Positions 8,132 to 16,007 of a stretch of 31,746 nucleotides of DNA are shown here, piece by piece. This DNA is from Phocaeicola_A sp045545095. Lineage in GTDB: Bacteria; Bacteroidota; Bacteroidia; Bacteroidales; Bacteroidaceae. The notes beneath the pieces were generated by a model. It searched no databases. It worked only from the letters and a program-made list of their open reading frames with translations, and was not told the DNA's origin. Made by a program: the position numbers and the translations under genes. Position 1 is the first letter of the stretch, and every line of letters begins with the position of its first letter. The DNA is taken from the NCBI GenBank assembly GCA_045545095.1, contig JAZQAG010000003.1:1-31746 (forward strand). Reading direction: 5' to 3'.

Positions 8132-8216
8132 TAGTGACAAGTGACGAGCTACAAGCTACGAGTGTAAAAGCACAGCAAAGTTAGCTCGTAACTTGTAGCT
8201 CGTAGCTAAAAACTAA
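8132..8216. repeat. Dispersed inverted repeat (copy A) forming the leader of the mazG-like gene
   Basis: The left arm contains GAGCTACAAGCTACGAG. The right arm, read on the other strand, contains GAGCTACAAGTTACGAG, 16 of 17 identical, so the transcript can fold into a long hairpin. The element ends in GTAGCTAAAAACTAAC, six bases before the ATG at 8223. Copy B before polA ends in the same way (GTAGCTAAAAACTGAC), and copy C lies inside the xylanase gene. Confidence 0.8.
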
Positions 8217-8222
8217 CTTAAT

Positions 8223-8585
8223 ATGACCCTACAAGAAGCACAAGATACCGTTGACCGCTGGATAAAGACGTACGGAGTGCGATATTTCAGCGAACTGACC
8301 AATATGGCCTGCCTCACCGAAGAGGTGGGTGAACTGGCACGCATCATGGCACGTACCTACGGTGACCAATCGTTCAAGAAAGACGAAAAGCATGACTTGG
8401 GCGATGAGATGGCCGATGTCCTGTGGGTGCTTCTCTGCTTGGCCAACCAGACGGGAGTTGACCTTACCGCGGCCTTTGAACGAAACCTGCAGAAGAAGAC
8501 GGAGCGGGACAAGACAAGGCACAAGGAGAATGAAAAATTAAGGGGGCTCTCCCCCACCCCCTCCCAGAATGGAGGGGAGCAATAA
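8223..8585 (+). CDS. MazG-type nucleotide pyrophosphohydrolase
   Basis: The 120-residue protein is a single MazG-like four-helix module. The metal-binding signature is TEEVGELARI (residues about 37-46) followed by LGDEMADVLWVLLCLA (about 60-75), the E-x-x-E ... E-x-x-D pattern of all-alpha NTP pyrophosphatases. It probably hydrolyses a (d)NTP to the monophosphate as a house-cleaning enzyme; the substrate cannot be read from sequence. The last 18 or so residues (from about LRGLSPTPSQ) are encoded by a GC-rich dispersed repeat, so the natural C-terminus was probably extended or replaced. The start is preceded by repeat copy A. deoC follows 34 bp later. Confidence 0.88.
   Translation: MTLQEAQDTVDRWIKTYGVRYFSELTNMACLTEEVGELARIMARTYGDQSFKKDEKHDLGDEMADVLWVLLCLANQTGVDLTAAFERNLQKKTERDKTRHKENEKLRGLSPTPSQNGGEQ
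8540..8580. repeat. GC-rich dispersed repeat read into the MazG-type C-terminus
   Basis: The stretch after TGAAAAATTA is almost pure C/G on one strand and includes CCCCTCC (8558-8564) paired with GGAGGGG (8571-8577). A related sequence, TTGCTCCCTCCTCCTTTGGG, begins near 31722 at the right end of the window. In the opposite orientation this copy reads TTGCTCCCCTCCATTCTGGG. Confidence 0.6.
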
Positions 8586-8619
8586 ACCTATCGAATATAA
8601 ACTAATAACAATAGACATT

Positions 8620-9585
8620 ATGAACCATTATCATCATCACGACCATGATTGCGACTGCGGATGCGGACACGATCATGAACATTTCCACGAGGAAGATTTC
8701 AGCAGTCAGGACAAGTACCACGAAGCCTTGGCACAGTATGACACCCAGTTGAGCGACGAACACATCCAGGCACAAGTGTCACGCCTGCTTGAACATGTCA
8801 GCGAAAATGACACACTTGAGGTAAAGAAAGCTCTTTTCGGTTGCCTTGACCTCACCACACTGAAGTGTACCGACAGCGAGGAGAGCGTGCTCAATTTTGT
8901 AGAAAAAGTCAACACGTTGGACGAAGAGCATCCCGACCTTCCTCACGTAGCGGCTCTCTGTGTCTATCCCTGCTTTGCCGGTATTGTCAGCGAATCACTT
9001 CAAGCTGAGGGTGTAGAAGTGGCTTGCGTGAGCGGCGGATTCCCCTCATCACAAACCTTTATGGAGGTCAAAATTGCCGAAACCAGTCTTGCCCTTCACG
9101 AAGGAGCTACAGAGATTGACGTAGTCATCCCCGTAGGGAAGTTCCTCAGCGGTGACTACGAAGGCATGTGCGACGAGTTGCAGGAGCTGAAGGCCCTCTG
9201 TGGCGACCATGCGTTGAAGGTCATCTTGGAGACCGGCGCACTGAAATCAGCCACTAATATCAAGCGTGCCGCCCTGCTGGCCATGTACAGTGGAGCTGAC
9301 TTCATCAAGACCTCTACAGGCAAGGAAGCCGTGAGTGCCACTCCCGAAGCCGCCTTTGTCATGTGTCAGGCCATTAAGGAGTATTATGCCAAAACCGGCA
9401 CCAAAATAGGTTTTAAGGCCGCAGGAGGCATTAACACCGTGCAGGATGCCCTCTCCTACTATACCATTGTTAAAGAGCTGTTAGGCGAAGAATGGCTGAC
9501 TCCTGCCCTCTTCCGCATCGGCACCAGCCGACTGGCCAACCTGCTGCTCAGCGACATATTGGGTGAAGAGGTAAAGGTGTTCTGA
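8620..9585 (+). CDS. deoC: Deoxyribose-phosphate aldolase with a His/Cys-rich N-terminal extension
   Basis: DeoC cleaves 2-deoxyribose-5-phosphate to glyceraldehyde-3-phosphate and acetaldehyde in deoxynucleoside catabolism. The 321-residue protein has the TIM-barrel aldolase core from about residue 85, with GATEIDVVIPVG, KVILETGAL and the Schiff-base segment DFIKTSTGKE (Lys230). Typical DeoC proteins are 220-260 residues. Here about 80 residues precede the core. The first 25 are extraordinarily rich in His, Cys and Asp (MNHYHHHDHDCDCGCGHDHE), which suggests metal binding. The ATG at 8620 is preferred; an upstream ATG at 8569 overlaps the mazG-like gene. A strong terminator follows. Confidence 0.94.
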   Translation: MNHYHHHDHDCDCGCGHDHEHFHEEDFSSQDKYHEALAQYDTQLSDEHIQAQVSRLLEHVSENDTLEVKKALFGCLDLTTLKCTDSEESVLNFVEKVNTLDEEHPDLPHVAALCVYPCFAGIVSESLQAEGVEVACVSGGFPSSQTFMEVKIAETSLALHEGATEIDVVIPVGKFLSGDYEGMCDELQELKALCGDHALKVILETGALKSATNIKRAALLAMYSGADFIKTSTGKEAVSATPEAAFVMCQAIKEYYAKTGTKIGFKAAGGINTVQDALSYYTIVKELLGEEWLTPALFRIGTSRLANLLLSDILGEEVKVF

Positions 9586-9614
9586 TAGGTAATGGTTTTT
9601 TATTGACATAGTTG

Positions 9615-9650
9615 AAACCTGGATTGCACATGCAATTCAGGTTTTTCTTT
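9615..9650 (+). terminator. Intrinsic terminator of deoC
   Basis: The 14-base arms AAACCTGGATTGCA (9615-9628) and TGCAATTCAGGTTT (9631-9644) pair with one G-T. They are followed by TTCTTT, giving a stem with a T-rich tail 30 bp after the stop codon. Confidence 0.8.
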
Positions 9651-9723
9651 ATGTTAGTGGAAAGCGGTAAAAAAAGGACAGTTCTGCCGCATTTTCCGTC
9701 AATATTAGGAAAGATATTCTGTG

Positions 9724-9731
9724 TATCTTTG
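9724..9731 (+). promoter_or_regulatory. -7 element TATCTTTG of the phosphoesterase operon
   Basis: An exact TAnnTTTG match lies 34 bp before the ATG at 9765 and just after the deoC terminator. No good -33 TTTG is seen. Confidence 0.5.
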
Positions 9732-9764
9732 CAGCGCAATTATTGTATAAGAACTGAACTGTCT

Positions 9765-10580
9765 ATGTCCTTTTTTTGTAAAACAAGACGTGTCATGTTC
9801 GCAATCCTGCCGTGGATTATGGCAGGTTGCGACATGATTGAATATCATCCCTACGACGCACGTATCGAAGGGATGATAGACATCAATAACCGTAATATCG
9901 CCCGTATTGAGGAGAGTTTGCAAGGCGTTGATACTTTCCGTTTCGCTTTCATTACCGATACCCAGCGGTGGTACGATGAAACGGAGGATGCCGTTGCGGC
10001 CATTAATTTGCGGCCAGATGTTGACTTTGTGTTACATGGAGGGGATTTGACAGATTTTGGTGCGACCAAAGAGTTGTTATGGCAACGTGATATACTGAAT
10101 GGGTTGAAGGTTCCTTATGTCTGTCTCATTGGTAATCACGACTGTTTGGGTACGGGTGAAGAGGTGTTCAAAAAGGTCTTTGGGGATCCCAATTTTGCAT
10201 TTACGGCAGGGGATGTTCGTTTCATTTGTATGAATACCAATGCACTGGAGTATGACTATTCAGAGCCTGTACCTGACTTTCATTTCTTGGATGCCGAACG
10301 GAAAACTTTTCCTGATGAAGCTGACCGTACATTGTTTGCCATGCATGTGAAACCGTTTGACGAGCAATTCAACAACAATGTGGCAGAGGTGTTTGAATAC
10401 GCGCTTCGGGCCTTTCCTGATCCAATCTGTTGCATTTATGGGCATGGGCATAAATTGGCCGCTGATGATCTGTTTGGAGATGGACTGATGTACTATCAAT
10501 GTAGTAACATCAAGGACCGCAAATACCTATTGTTTACAATTTATAAGGAGGGATATGAGTATAAGGTGGTTGATTTTTAG
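9765..10580 (+). CDS. Lipoprotein calcineurin-like metallophosphoesterase
   Basis: The 271-residue protein begins with a lipoprotein signal (hydrophobic segment then IMAGC, Cys22), so it should be lipid-anchored in the envelope. All metal-binding motifs of the calcineurin-like phosphoesterase fold are present in order: FITDTQ (Asp), HGGDLTDFG, IGNHDCLG, FAMHVKPFD and IYGHGHKLA. The substrate is unknown; members act on nucleotides, phosphodiesters or phospholipids. The frame is open further upstream, but that part includes the deoC terminator and the promoter, so the ATG at 9765 is chosen. The last 26 bases overlap the next gene, suggesting translational coupling. Confidence 0.85.
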   Translation: MSFFCKTRRVMFAILPWIMAGCDMIEYHPYDARIEGMIDINNRNIARIEESLQGVDTFRFAFITDTQRWYDETEDAVAAINLRPDVDFVLHGGDLTDFGATKELLWQRDILNGLKVPYVCLIGNHDCLGTGEEVFKKVFGDPNFAFTAGDVRFICMNTNALEYDYSEPVPDFHFLDAERKTFPDEADRTLFAMHVKPFDEQFNNNVAEVFEYALRAFPDPICCIYGHGHKLAADDLFGDGLMYYQCSNIKDRKYLLFTIYKEGYEYKVVDF

Positions 10581-11226
10581 TATATTGTTTCTTTGTTCTG
10601 TGATTATGACTCCTGTCCATGCTTTTGAATGGATGCCGGATAGTCTCAATTCGTTGTCAGGGAAGTATGAGCAGCGGATGTACAAATACCATCGTTGGTG
10701 GCAGGGGCTGATTCCCTCACATACGGTTTTACAATATGCAGGCAGCATAGGGTTCTTATCGGCAGGTGTCGGTTGGGATTATGGGAAACGGAACCAGTGG
10801 GAAACAACGGTACTATTGGGATATTTGCCGAAGTATAATTCTGATAAAAGCAAACTCACTTTCACGTTAAAGCAGAATTATACCCCATGGAGTATCACGC
10901 TGAAGCCTGAGCGGCTGACGGTGGAGCCGTTGACCTGTGGACTCTTTTTCAATACTATTTTCAGTGAAGAATTTTGGGTGGACGAACCTGATCGTTATCC
11001 TGAAGGATATTATGGATTTTCTACTCGTGTCCGTACGCATATTTTTGTGGGACAACGTTTGACCCATCATTTCAATGGGAAGGATAAAAAAAGCAAGAGC
11101 ATTACGGCTTATTATGAATTGAATACATGCGATCTTTATATTGCGAGCCTTTTCACCAATCCTGACTATCTGAACTTGTGGGATATCCTTAGCCTCTCAT
11201 TTGGAATAAAGATGCAGATATTCTGA
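10555..11226 (+). CDS. Small probable outer-membrane beta-barrel protein
   Basis: The 223-residue protein has a signal peptide (MSIRWLIFSILFLCSVIMTP...HA). It continues with alternating short amphipathic strands rich in Tyr, Trp and Gly (GSIGFLSAGVGWDYGKR, WETTVLLGYLPKY) and ends in LSFGIKMQIF. A terminal Phe on an amphipathic strand is the usual BAM recognition signature of outer-membrane barrels. I recognise the sequence type as one conserved in Bacteroidales but know no assigned function. It overlaps the phosphoesterase by 26 bp, so the two are very likely made together and may act on the same envelope substrate. It converges on the prenyltransferase gene. Confidence 0.7.
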   Translation: MSIRWLIFSILFLCSVIMTPVHAFEWMPDSLNSLSGKYEQRMYKYHRWWQGLIPSHTVLQYAGSIGFLSAGVGWDYGKRNQWETTVLLGYLPKYNSDKSKLTFTLKQNYTPWSITLKPERLTVEPLTCGLFFNTIFSEEFWVDEPDRYPEGYYGFSTRVRTHIFVGQRLTHHFNGKDKKSKSITAYYELNTCDLYIASLFTNPDYLNLWDILSLSFGIKMQIF

Positions 11227-11252
11227 TAAGGGATATCTATAAACGACAGAGA

Positions 11253-12230
11253 TTATTTCTCTCTGTTCACTACGTAATCAATATAAGTAGCCAACGCTGT
11301 ACGTACAGATTCGTCCGTACATTCGGCAAGCAATGTATGTGCCCGTTCCACCAATCGCTGCATATATTCTTCGGCATAAACAATACCGCCTTCTTTCTTG
11401 GTGAAATCTACCAAACGGGCTATCTCCTCGTCGGTCGCCTCTTGCCGTTTGACTTTGTGTGCCAAAGCCATCATCTCCTGACTGTCTGTTGATAACAATG
11501 CGTGGATAACTGGCAGTGTCAGTTTACCCTCATGCATGTCGTTACCCACCGGTTTGCCAATGGTGGCGGCATTGTCGGAATAATCAAATATATCATCCTT
11601 TATCTGGAAGGTGACACCTATGATTTCGCCAATGCTCCTTGCCCACTCCACCTTCTCTTCTGATGCTCCGGCTGAGAAGGCACCCACTTGGGCGCATGTT
11701 TCAAAAAGGACGGCCGTTTTTTTGCGTATAATCTGAAAATAAGTCTCTTCAGAAATTGTCTCGTTGGAGACGTTGGACAGTTGCAGTATCTCCCCTTCTG
11801 CCAGACATTGTCCCAGTTGGGAGATAAGGTGGATGATGTGTACATCCTTGGTCAGTGAGCCATGCAGCAATGCTGTAGAGAGCAGATAATCCCCCACCAA
11901 TACCGACACCCGATTATCGAACACGGCATTTACCGATGGCTGTCCACGGCGCTTCTGGCTATTGTCCACCACATCGTCATGCACCAAGCTGGCCGTATGC
12001 AGCAATTCCAATGAAGCGGCAGCGTGGAGTGTCTTCTCCGTCACCTCTCCTTGGCATTTGGCCATCAGCAGAGCCAGAATAGGGCGCATCATCTTTCCTG
12101 TCTGTTGGCTGATGTGCTCCAACACCTGTCCCAACAGGTCATAGTCGCTGCTGAGTGAAGAATGCATCAAGGCTATCAATTGCTTGAGTTCCCCTTCAAT
12201 GGGTGCTGTTATGAGGGATTGTCGATTCAT
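11253..12230 (-). CDS. Long-chain polyprenyl diphosphate synthase
   Basis: The 325-residue protein condenses isopentenyl diphosphate units onto an allylic primer, most likely giving the side chain of menaquinone (IspB/HepT-type role). The first aspartate-rich motif is VHDDVVD, preceded by the GKMMRPIL substrate-binding segment. The second is FQIKDDIFD. A small Ala, not an aromatic residue, occupies the fifth position before the first motif, as in long-chain synthases; exact chain length cannot be read. KPVGNDMHEGKLTLP follows as in the family. The start at 12230 (MNRQSL) is preferred over seven extra upstream codons that overlap the -7 element. It is divergent from polA. Confidence 0.92.
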   Translation of the reverse strand: MNRQSLITAPIEGELKQLIALMHSSLSSDYDLLGQVLEHISQQTGKMMRPILALLMAKCQGEVTEKTLHAAASLELLHTASLVHDDVVDNSQKRRGQPSVNAVFDNRVSVLVGDYLLSTALLHGSLTKDVHIIHLISQLGQCLAEGEILQLSNVSNETISEETYFQIIRKKTAVLFETCAQVGAFSAGASEEKVEWARSIGEIIGVTFQIKDDIFDYSDNAATIGKPVGNDMHEGKLTLPVIHALLSTDSQEMMALAHKVKRQEATDEEIARLVDFTKKEGGIVYAEEYMQRLVERAHTLLAECTDESVRTALATYIDYVVNREK

Positions 12231-12248
12231 TGTTTTGCAAATTTCCGG

Positions 12249-12256
12249 CAAAATTA
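12249..12256 (-). promoter_or_regulatory. -7 element TAATTTTG of the prenyltransferase gene
   Basis: Read on the minus strand, an exact TAnnTTTG lies 18 bp before the start codon at 12230, implying a very short leader. The upstream -33 half is not clear. Confidence 0.5.
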
Positions 12257-12310
12257 ATAATAAAACATCAAAGTAAAGAGCATTAGTTCTCCAAAGTCAC
12301 CTTTTTTTAG

Positions 12311-12318
12311 TACTTTTG
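12311..12318 (+). promoter_or_regulatory. -7 element TACTTTTG upstream of polA
   Basis: An exact TAnnTTTG match is found 129 bp before the polA start. Transcription from here would place the whole dispersed repeat copy B in the polA leader RNA. Confidence 0.5.
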
Positions 12319-12340
12319 ACACGAAAAATTAAGAATCAAG

Positions 12341-12440
12341 CTATGAGTGACGAGCTACGAGCTAAAAGTGACAAGTTTGATACAGTTAGAAATGCGGTTC
12401 ATCACTTGCCACTCGCAACTCGTCACCTGTAGCTAAAAAC
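12341..12440. repeat. Dispersed inverted repeat (copy B) in the polA leader
   Basis: The left side contains GTGACGAGCTACGAG and AAAAGTGACAAG. The right side, read on the other strand, contains GGTGACGAGTTGCGAGTGGC, so the two arms are imperfectly complementary around a centre near 12390. It ends GTAGCTAAAAACTGAC, four bases before the ATG, the same end seen before the mazG-like gene. Confidence 0.75.
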
Positions 12441-12447
12441 TGACAAC

Positions 12448-15252
12448 ATGGAAAAACTCTTCCTTCTCGATGCTTATGCGCTTATCTACCGCGCCTATTA
12501 TGCCTTCATCAAGAATCCCCGTATCAACTCCAAGGGGATGAACACCTCAGCAATCTTTGGTTTTGTCAATACGCTAGCCGATGTCCTCAAACGGCAACAA
12601 CCTACTCACATTGGCGTAGCTTTCGACCCAGCCGGACCTACTTTCCGTCACGAGGCTTACGAACAGTATAAGGCGCAACGCGAAGAGACCCCCGAGGCTA
12701 TCCGCCTCTCTGTACCTATTATCAAAGAGATTATTGCGGCTTACCGCATCCCTATTCTGGAGGTATCTGGCTATGAAGCAGATGATGTGATAGGCACCTT
12801 GGCCACTACAGCTGGTGCACGGGGCATAGACACTTACATGATGACCCCCGACAAAGACTATGGTCAGCTGGTTTCGGAGCATGTATTCATGTACCGTCCG
12901 CGTTTTGGTGACAAGGATTTCGACACTTTGGGTGTGGAGGAGGTAAAGGCCAAGTTCGGCATCGAACGTCCCGAGCAGGTCATTGACTTGTTGGGACTGA
13001 TGGGTGACTCGTCAGACAACATCCCCGGATGTCCGGGCGTAGGCGAGAAGACGGCACAGAAACTCATCTCCGAATTTGGCAGCATTGAGAATCTTTTGGC
13101 CAATACTGACCAACTGAAGGGAGCACTTAAAAAGAAAGTGGAGGAACATGCCGAAGAAATCAAGTTCTCCCGCTTCTTGGCCACCATCAAGACGGATGTG
13201 CCCATCGAACTCAACATGGATAGCCTGCTCGTTAAGGAGCCTGACGAAGAGAAACTGCGCACGCTGTTCGAGGAACTGGAGTTCCGCAATTTGGCAGACC
13301 GTGTGTTGAAGGGCGACAAACCGGCCACAGCACCAACAAAGAAGGCCAGCAAGAAAGAAGACAACTCCCCTACCCTGTTTCAAGCCGATTTCTTTGACTT
13401 ATTTACGGACGAAAGTACGGACGAGCCAAAATATTCGACTCTCGCAGGCCTTGAAGAGACCACTTACAACTACCAATTGGTTGATACAAAGGATAAAAGA
13501 GACGAATTATTAAGAAATTTGCGGACACACGATTTTCTCGTTCTAGATACAGAGACCACAGGCACCGAGCCAATGGCCTCAGAACTGGTGGGGATGAGCT
13601 TCAGCGTGGCCGAAGGCGAAGCATGGTATGTCCCCGTACCGGCCGACCGTGCCGAAGCAACGGCCATCGTCGAAGAGTTCCGCGATGTACTCACCAATCC
13701 CAAGACCACCAAGGTGGGCCAGAACATCAAGTACGACCTCTTGATGCTGGCACAATACGGAGTGTGGCTTGCAGGCCCGCTCTTCGACACCATGGTGGCC
13801 CACTATGTTCTCTCGCCCGAACTGCACCACGGTATGGATTATTTGGCAGAGGTACTTCTTCACTACCGTACCATCCCCATCGAGGAACTTATCGGTCCCA
13901 AGGGGAAAAACCAAAAGAACATGCGCGACCTTGCTCCCGAAGAGGTCTATAAATATGCGTGCGAAGATGCAGATGTCACTCTTCGCCTGAAGAATGTATT
14001 GGAGAAACAGCTTCGTGAACAGGGAGCCTACGACCTTTTCCACGACATCGAGATGCCGCTTGTGCCTGTGTTGGCTCAGATGGAGTTCAACGGCGTGCGT
14101 ATCGATACCGATGCTCTGCGCGAGACATCTGCTCTCTACACCCAACGCCTGCAGGAGATTGAGCAGGACATCTACTCGTTGGCAGGCCAGCCGTTCAACA
14201 TCTCCTCCCCCAAGCAGGTGGGCGAAATGCTTTTTGAGACATTGAAAATCAGCGCGAAAGCAAAGAAAACAAAGGGCGGTCAATATTCCACTTCTGAAGA
14301 GGTTCTTGAAAGTCTGCGCGACAAACATCCTGTAGTGGGACGCATACTTGACTACCGCGGACTGAAGAAACTCCTGAGCACCTACATTGATGCCTTGCCC
14401 GCCCTCATCAATCCGCGTACAGGCCGCATACACACCTCGTTCAACCAGACAGTAACCGCAACCGGACGACTCAGTTCCAGCAATCCTAACCTGCAGAATA
14501 TCCCCATCCGTCACGAGGACGGACGCGAAATCCGCCGTGCCTTCATCCCCGATGACGGATGCGAATTCTTTTCGGCCGACTATTCCCAAATCGAGCTCCG
14601 TATCATGGCTCATCTCAGTGGCGATAGCAACATGATGGAGGCTTTCCGCCTTGGTCAGGATATCCATGCAGCCACGGCTGCCAAGGTCTATAAAGTCCCC
14701 CTCACCGAGGTCACACGCGACCAGCGTAGCAAGGCCAAAACGGCCAACTTCGGTATCATCTATGGCATCTCGGCCTACGGACTGAGCGACCGTATGCACG
14801 TACCTGTAAAGGAAGCTAAAGAGTTGATTGACGGATACTTCCAGACTTATCCGCAAGTGAAGGCCTACATGGACAGCAGCATTGCCCTTGCACGCGACAA
14901 GGGATACACCGAGACTATCTGTCGCCGCCGTTGTTACCTGCCCGACATCAATTCCCACAACGCCGTCGTGCGTGGTTATGCCGAGCGCAATGCCATCAAC
15001 GCCCCCATCCAAGGCAGTGCGGCCGACATCATCAAAGTGGCTATGGCCAACATCCACCAGCGCTTCCAGCGCGAGGGCATCCGCTCAAAGATGCTCATTC
15101 AGGTGCACGACGAACTCAACTTCAGTGTCTTGCCCGAAGAGCGCGACCGTGTGAAGCGCATTGTCATCGAAGAGATGGAGGGAGCTTATCTGATGCAAGT
15201 CCCCCTCCAAGCCGACTGCGGTTGGGGAAAGAATTGGTTGGAGGCGCATTAA
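12448..15252 (+). CDS. polA: DNA polymerase I
   Basis: The 934-residue protein has all three Pol I activities. The 5'-3' flap exonuclease occupies residues 1 to about 290 (starts MEKLFLLDAYALIYRAYYAF; SGYEADDVIG; LMGDSSDNIPG). The 3'-5' proofreading domain, about 355-520, keeps LDTETTG (Asp367, Glu369), GQNIKYDLLML and YACEDADVTLR, so unlike many Pol I proteins it appears active. The polymerase domain, about 560-934, has motif A SADYSQIELR (Asp711), motif B RSKAKTANFGIIYG and motif C QVHDELNF (Asp888). It works in Okazaki-fragment maturation and repair synthesis. It is divergent from the prenyltransferase gene and carries repeat copy B in its leader. Confidence 0.98.
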   Translation: MEKLFLLDAYALIYRAYYAFIKNPRINSKGMNTSAIFGFVNTLADVLKRQQPTHIGVAFDPAGPTFRHEAYEQYKAQREETPEAIRLSVPIIKEIIAAYRIPILEVSGYEADDVIGTLATTAGARGIDTYMMTPDKDYGQLVSEHVFMYRPRFGDKDFDTLGVEEVKAKFGIERPEQVIDLLGLMGDSSDNIPGCPGVGEKTAQKLISEFGSIENLLANTDQLKGALKKKVEEHAEEIKFSRFLATIKTDVPIELNMDSLLVKEPDEEKLRTLFEELEFRNLADRVLKGDKPATAPTKKASKKEDNSPTLFQADFFDLFTDESTDEPKYSTLAGLEETTYNYQLVDTKDKRDELLRNLRTHDFLVLDTETTGTEPMASELVGMSFSVAEGEAWYVPVPADRAEATAIVEEFRDVLTNPKTTKVGQNIKYDLLMLAQYGVWLAGPLFDTMVAHYVLSPELHHGMDYLAEVLLHYRTIPIEELIGPKGKNQKNMRDLAPEEVYKYACEDADVTLRLKNVLEKQLREQGAYDLFHDIEMPLVPVLAQMEFNGVRIDTDALRETSALYTQRLQEIEQDIYSLAGQPFNISSPKQVGEMLFETLKISAKAKKTKGGQYSTSEEVLESLRDKHPVVGRILDYRGLKKLLSTYIDALPALINPRTGRIHTSFNQTVTATGRLSSSNPNLQNIPIRHEDGREIRRAFIPDDGCEFFSADYSQIELRIMAHLSGDSNMMEAFRLGQDIHAATAAKVYKVPLTEVTRDQRSKAKTANFGIIYGISAYGLSDRMHVPVKEAKELIDGYFQTYPQVKAYMDSSIALARDKGYTETICRRRCYLPDINSHNAVVRGYAERNAINAPIQGSAADIIKVAMANIHQRFQREGIRSKMLIQVHDELNFSVLPEERDRVKRIVIEEMEGAYLMQVPLQADCGWGKNWLEAH

Positions 15253-15278
15253 AGTCCTTCACAAGGAGAAAAGGCAAC

Positions 15279-16007
15279 ATGATTTACATCAACAAAATCA
15301 TAAACAGACGGCCCATGGAGGATCGCAGGGAGTACCCGTACAACATCCCTGCCATCCTGCACTTGAATGAATTTGAGTTCAAAAGCAATGTCACATTCAT
15401 CATTGGCGAAAACGGTTCGGGGAAATCTACTTTCATCGAAGCCATTGCCGTATCCGTAGGACTAAACCCCGAAGGAGGAAGCTCTTATTTGAACTACCAT
15501 ACTTACGACACCCACTTCACCCTGTTCAACGACCTCAAACTGACAAGAGGCCCCTACCGGAACAAAGACAGCTTTTTCCTCCGCGCAGAGAGTTTTTACA
15601 ATGTAGCCAGCGAGTTGGACCGGATTACAGATTCATGGAGAATGATGAAGAATTACGGTGGACGCATCCACGAAAGGTCACACGGCGAAGGATTCTTGAG
15701 TGTCATCCTCAATCGCTTGTCAGGAAACGGCCTCTACATCTTCGACGAGCCCGAATCGGCACTCTCCATCAACAGCCTCTACACCCTAATGGTAAAGATG
15801 CACGAATTGGAAAAGAAGAACTCCCAATTCATCATTGCCACCCACTCTCCCATCCTATTGGCCTATCCTGGTGCAGACATCTACACCATCACCGACAACG
15901 GGTTCGAGCCAACAAGATACGAAGAATCAATGCCTTACCTTCTGACCAAACAATTCATCCTCAATCGCGAACGGGTGTTGAACGAGTTGTTAGGAGAAGA
16001 GGAATGA
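15279..16007 (+). CDS. Small ABC-type (AAA_21-like) cytoplasmic ATPase
   Basis: The 242-residue protein has Walker A GENGSGKST (near residues 45-53), a shortened signature region at SHGEGFLSVILNRLSGNG, Walker B GLYIFDEPESALS and a switch histidine in ATHSP. It has no membrane segments, and no permease gene is adjacent. This arrangement fits the stand-alone AAA family ATPases related to SMC/RecF-like predicted ATP-binding proteins, often annotated only as AAA family ATPase. The ATG at 15279 follows ACAAGGAGAAAAGG, an unusually good Shine-Dalgarno for this genome, and is 26 bp after polA. Its last 18 bases overlap the end of the convergent membrane-protein gene. Confidence 0.8.
   Translation: MIYINKIINRRPMEDRREYPYNIPAILHLNEFEFKSNVTFIIGENGSGKSTFIEAIAVSVGLNPEGGSSYLNYHTYDTHFTLFNDLKLTRGPYRNKDSFFLRAESFYNVASELDRITDSWRMMKNYGGRIHERSHGEGFLSVILNRLSGNGLYIFDEPESALSINSLYTLMVKMHELEKKNSQFIIATHSPILLAYPGADIYTITDNGFEPTRYEESMPYLLTKQFILNRERVLNELLGEEE

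Noticed and set aside
8130..8222. CRISPR array, because of repeated GAGCTAC words
   Set aside because: There are only inverted and partial copies with no regular spacers; it is a single hairpin-forming element.
11246..11266. Hairpin ACAGAGA/TCTCTGT as a bidirectional terminator between the barrel and prenyltransferase genes
   Set aside because: The stem is only 7 bp, overlaps the prenyltransferase stop codon and has no clear T-run on either side.
13579..15057. A 492-codon leftward open frame antisense to polA
   Set aside because: polA has all Pol I motifs in the other strand. The leftward frame is a mirror of the high-GC codon pattern and has no recognisable protein, promoter or signal.
14931..15278. 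Extension of the small ATPase 116 codons upstream into polA
   Set aside because: The extension is Arg/Gln/His-rich out-of-frame polA sequence. The ATG at 15279 has a good ribosome-binding site and gives the family's normal length.
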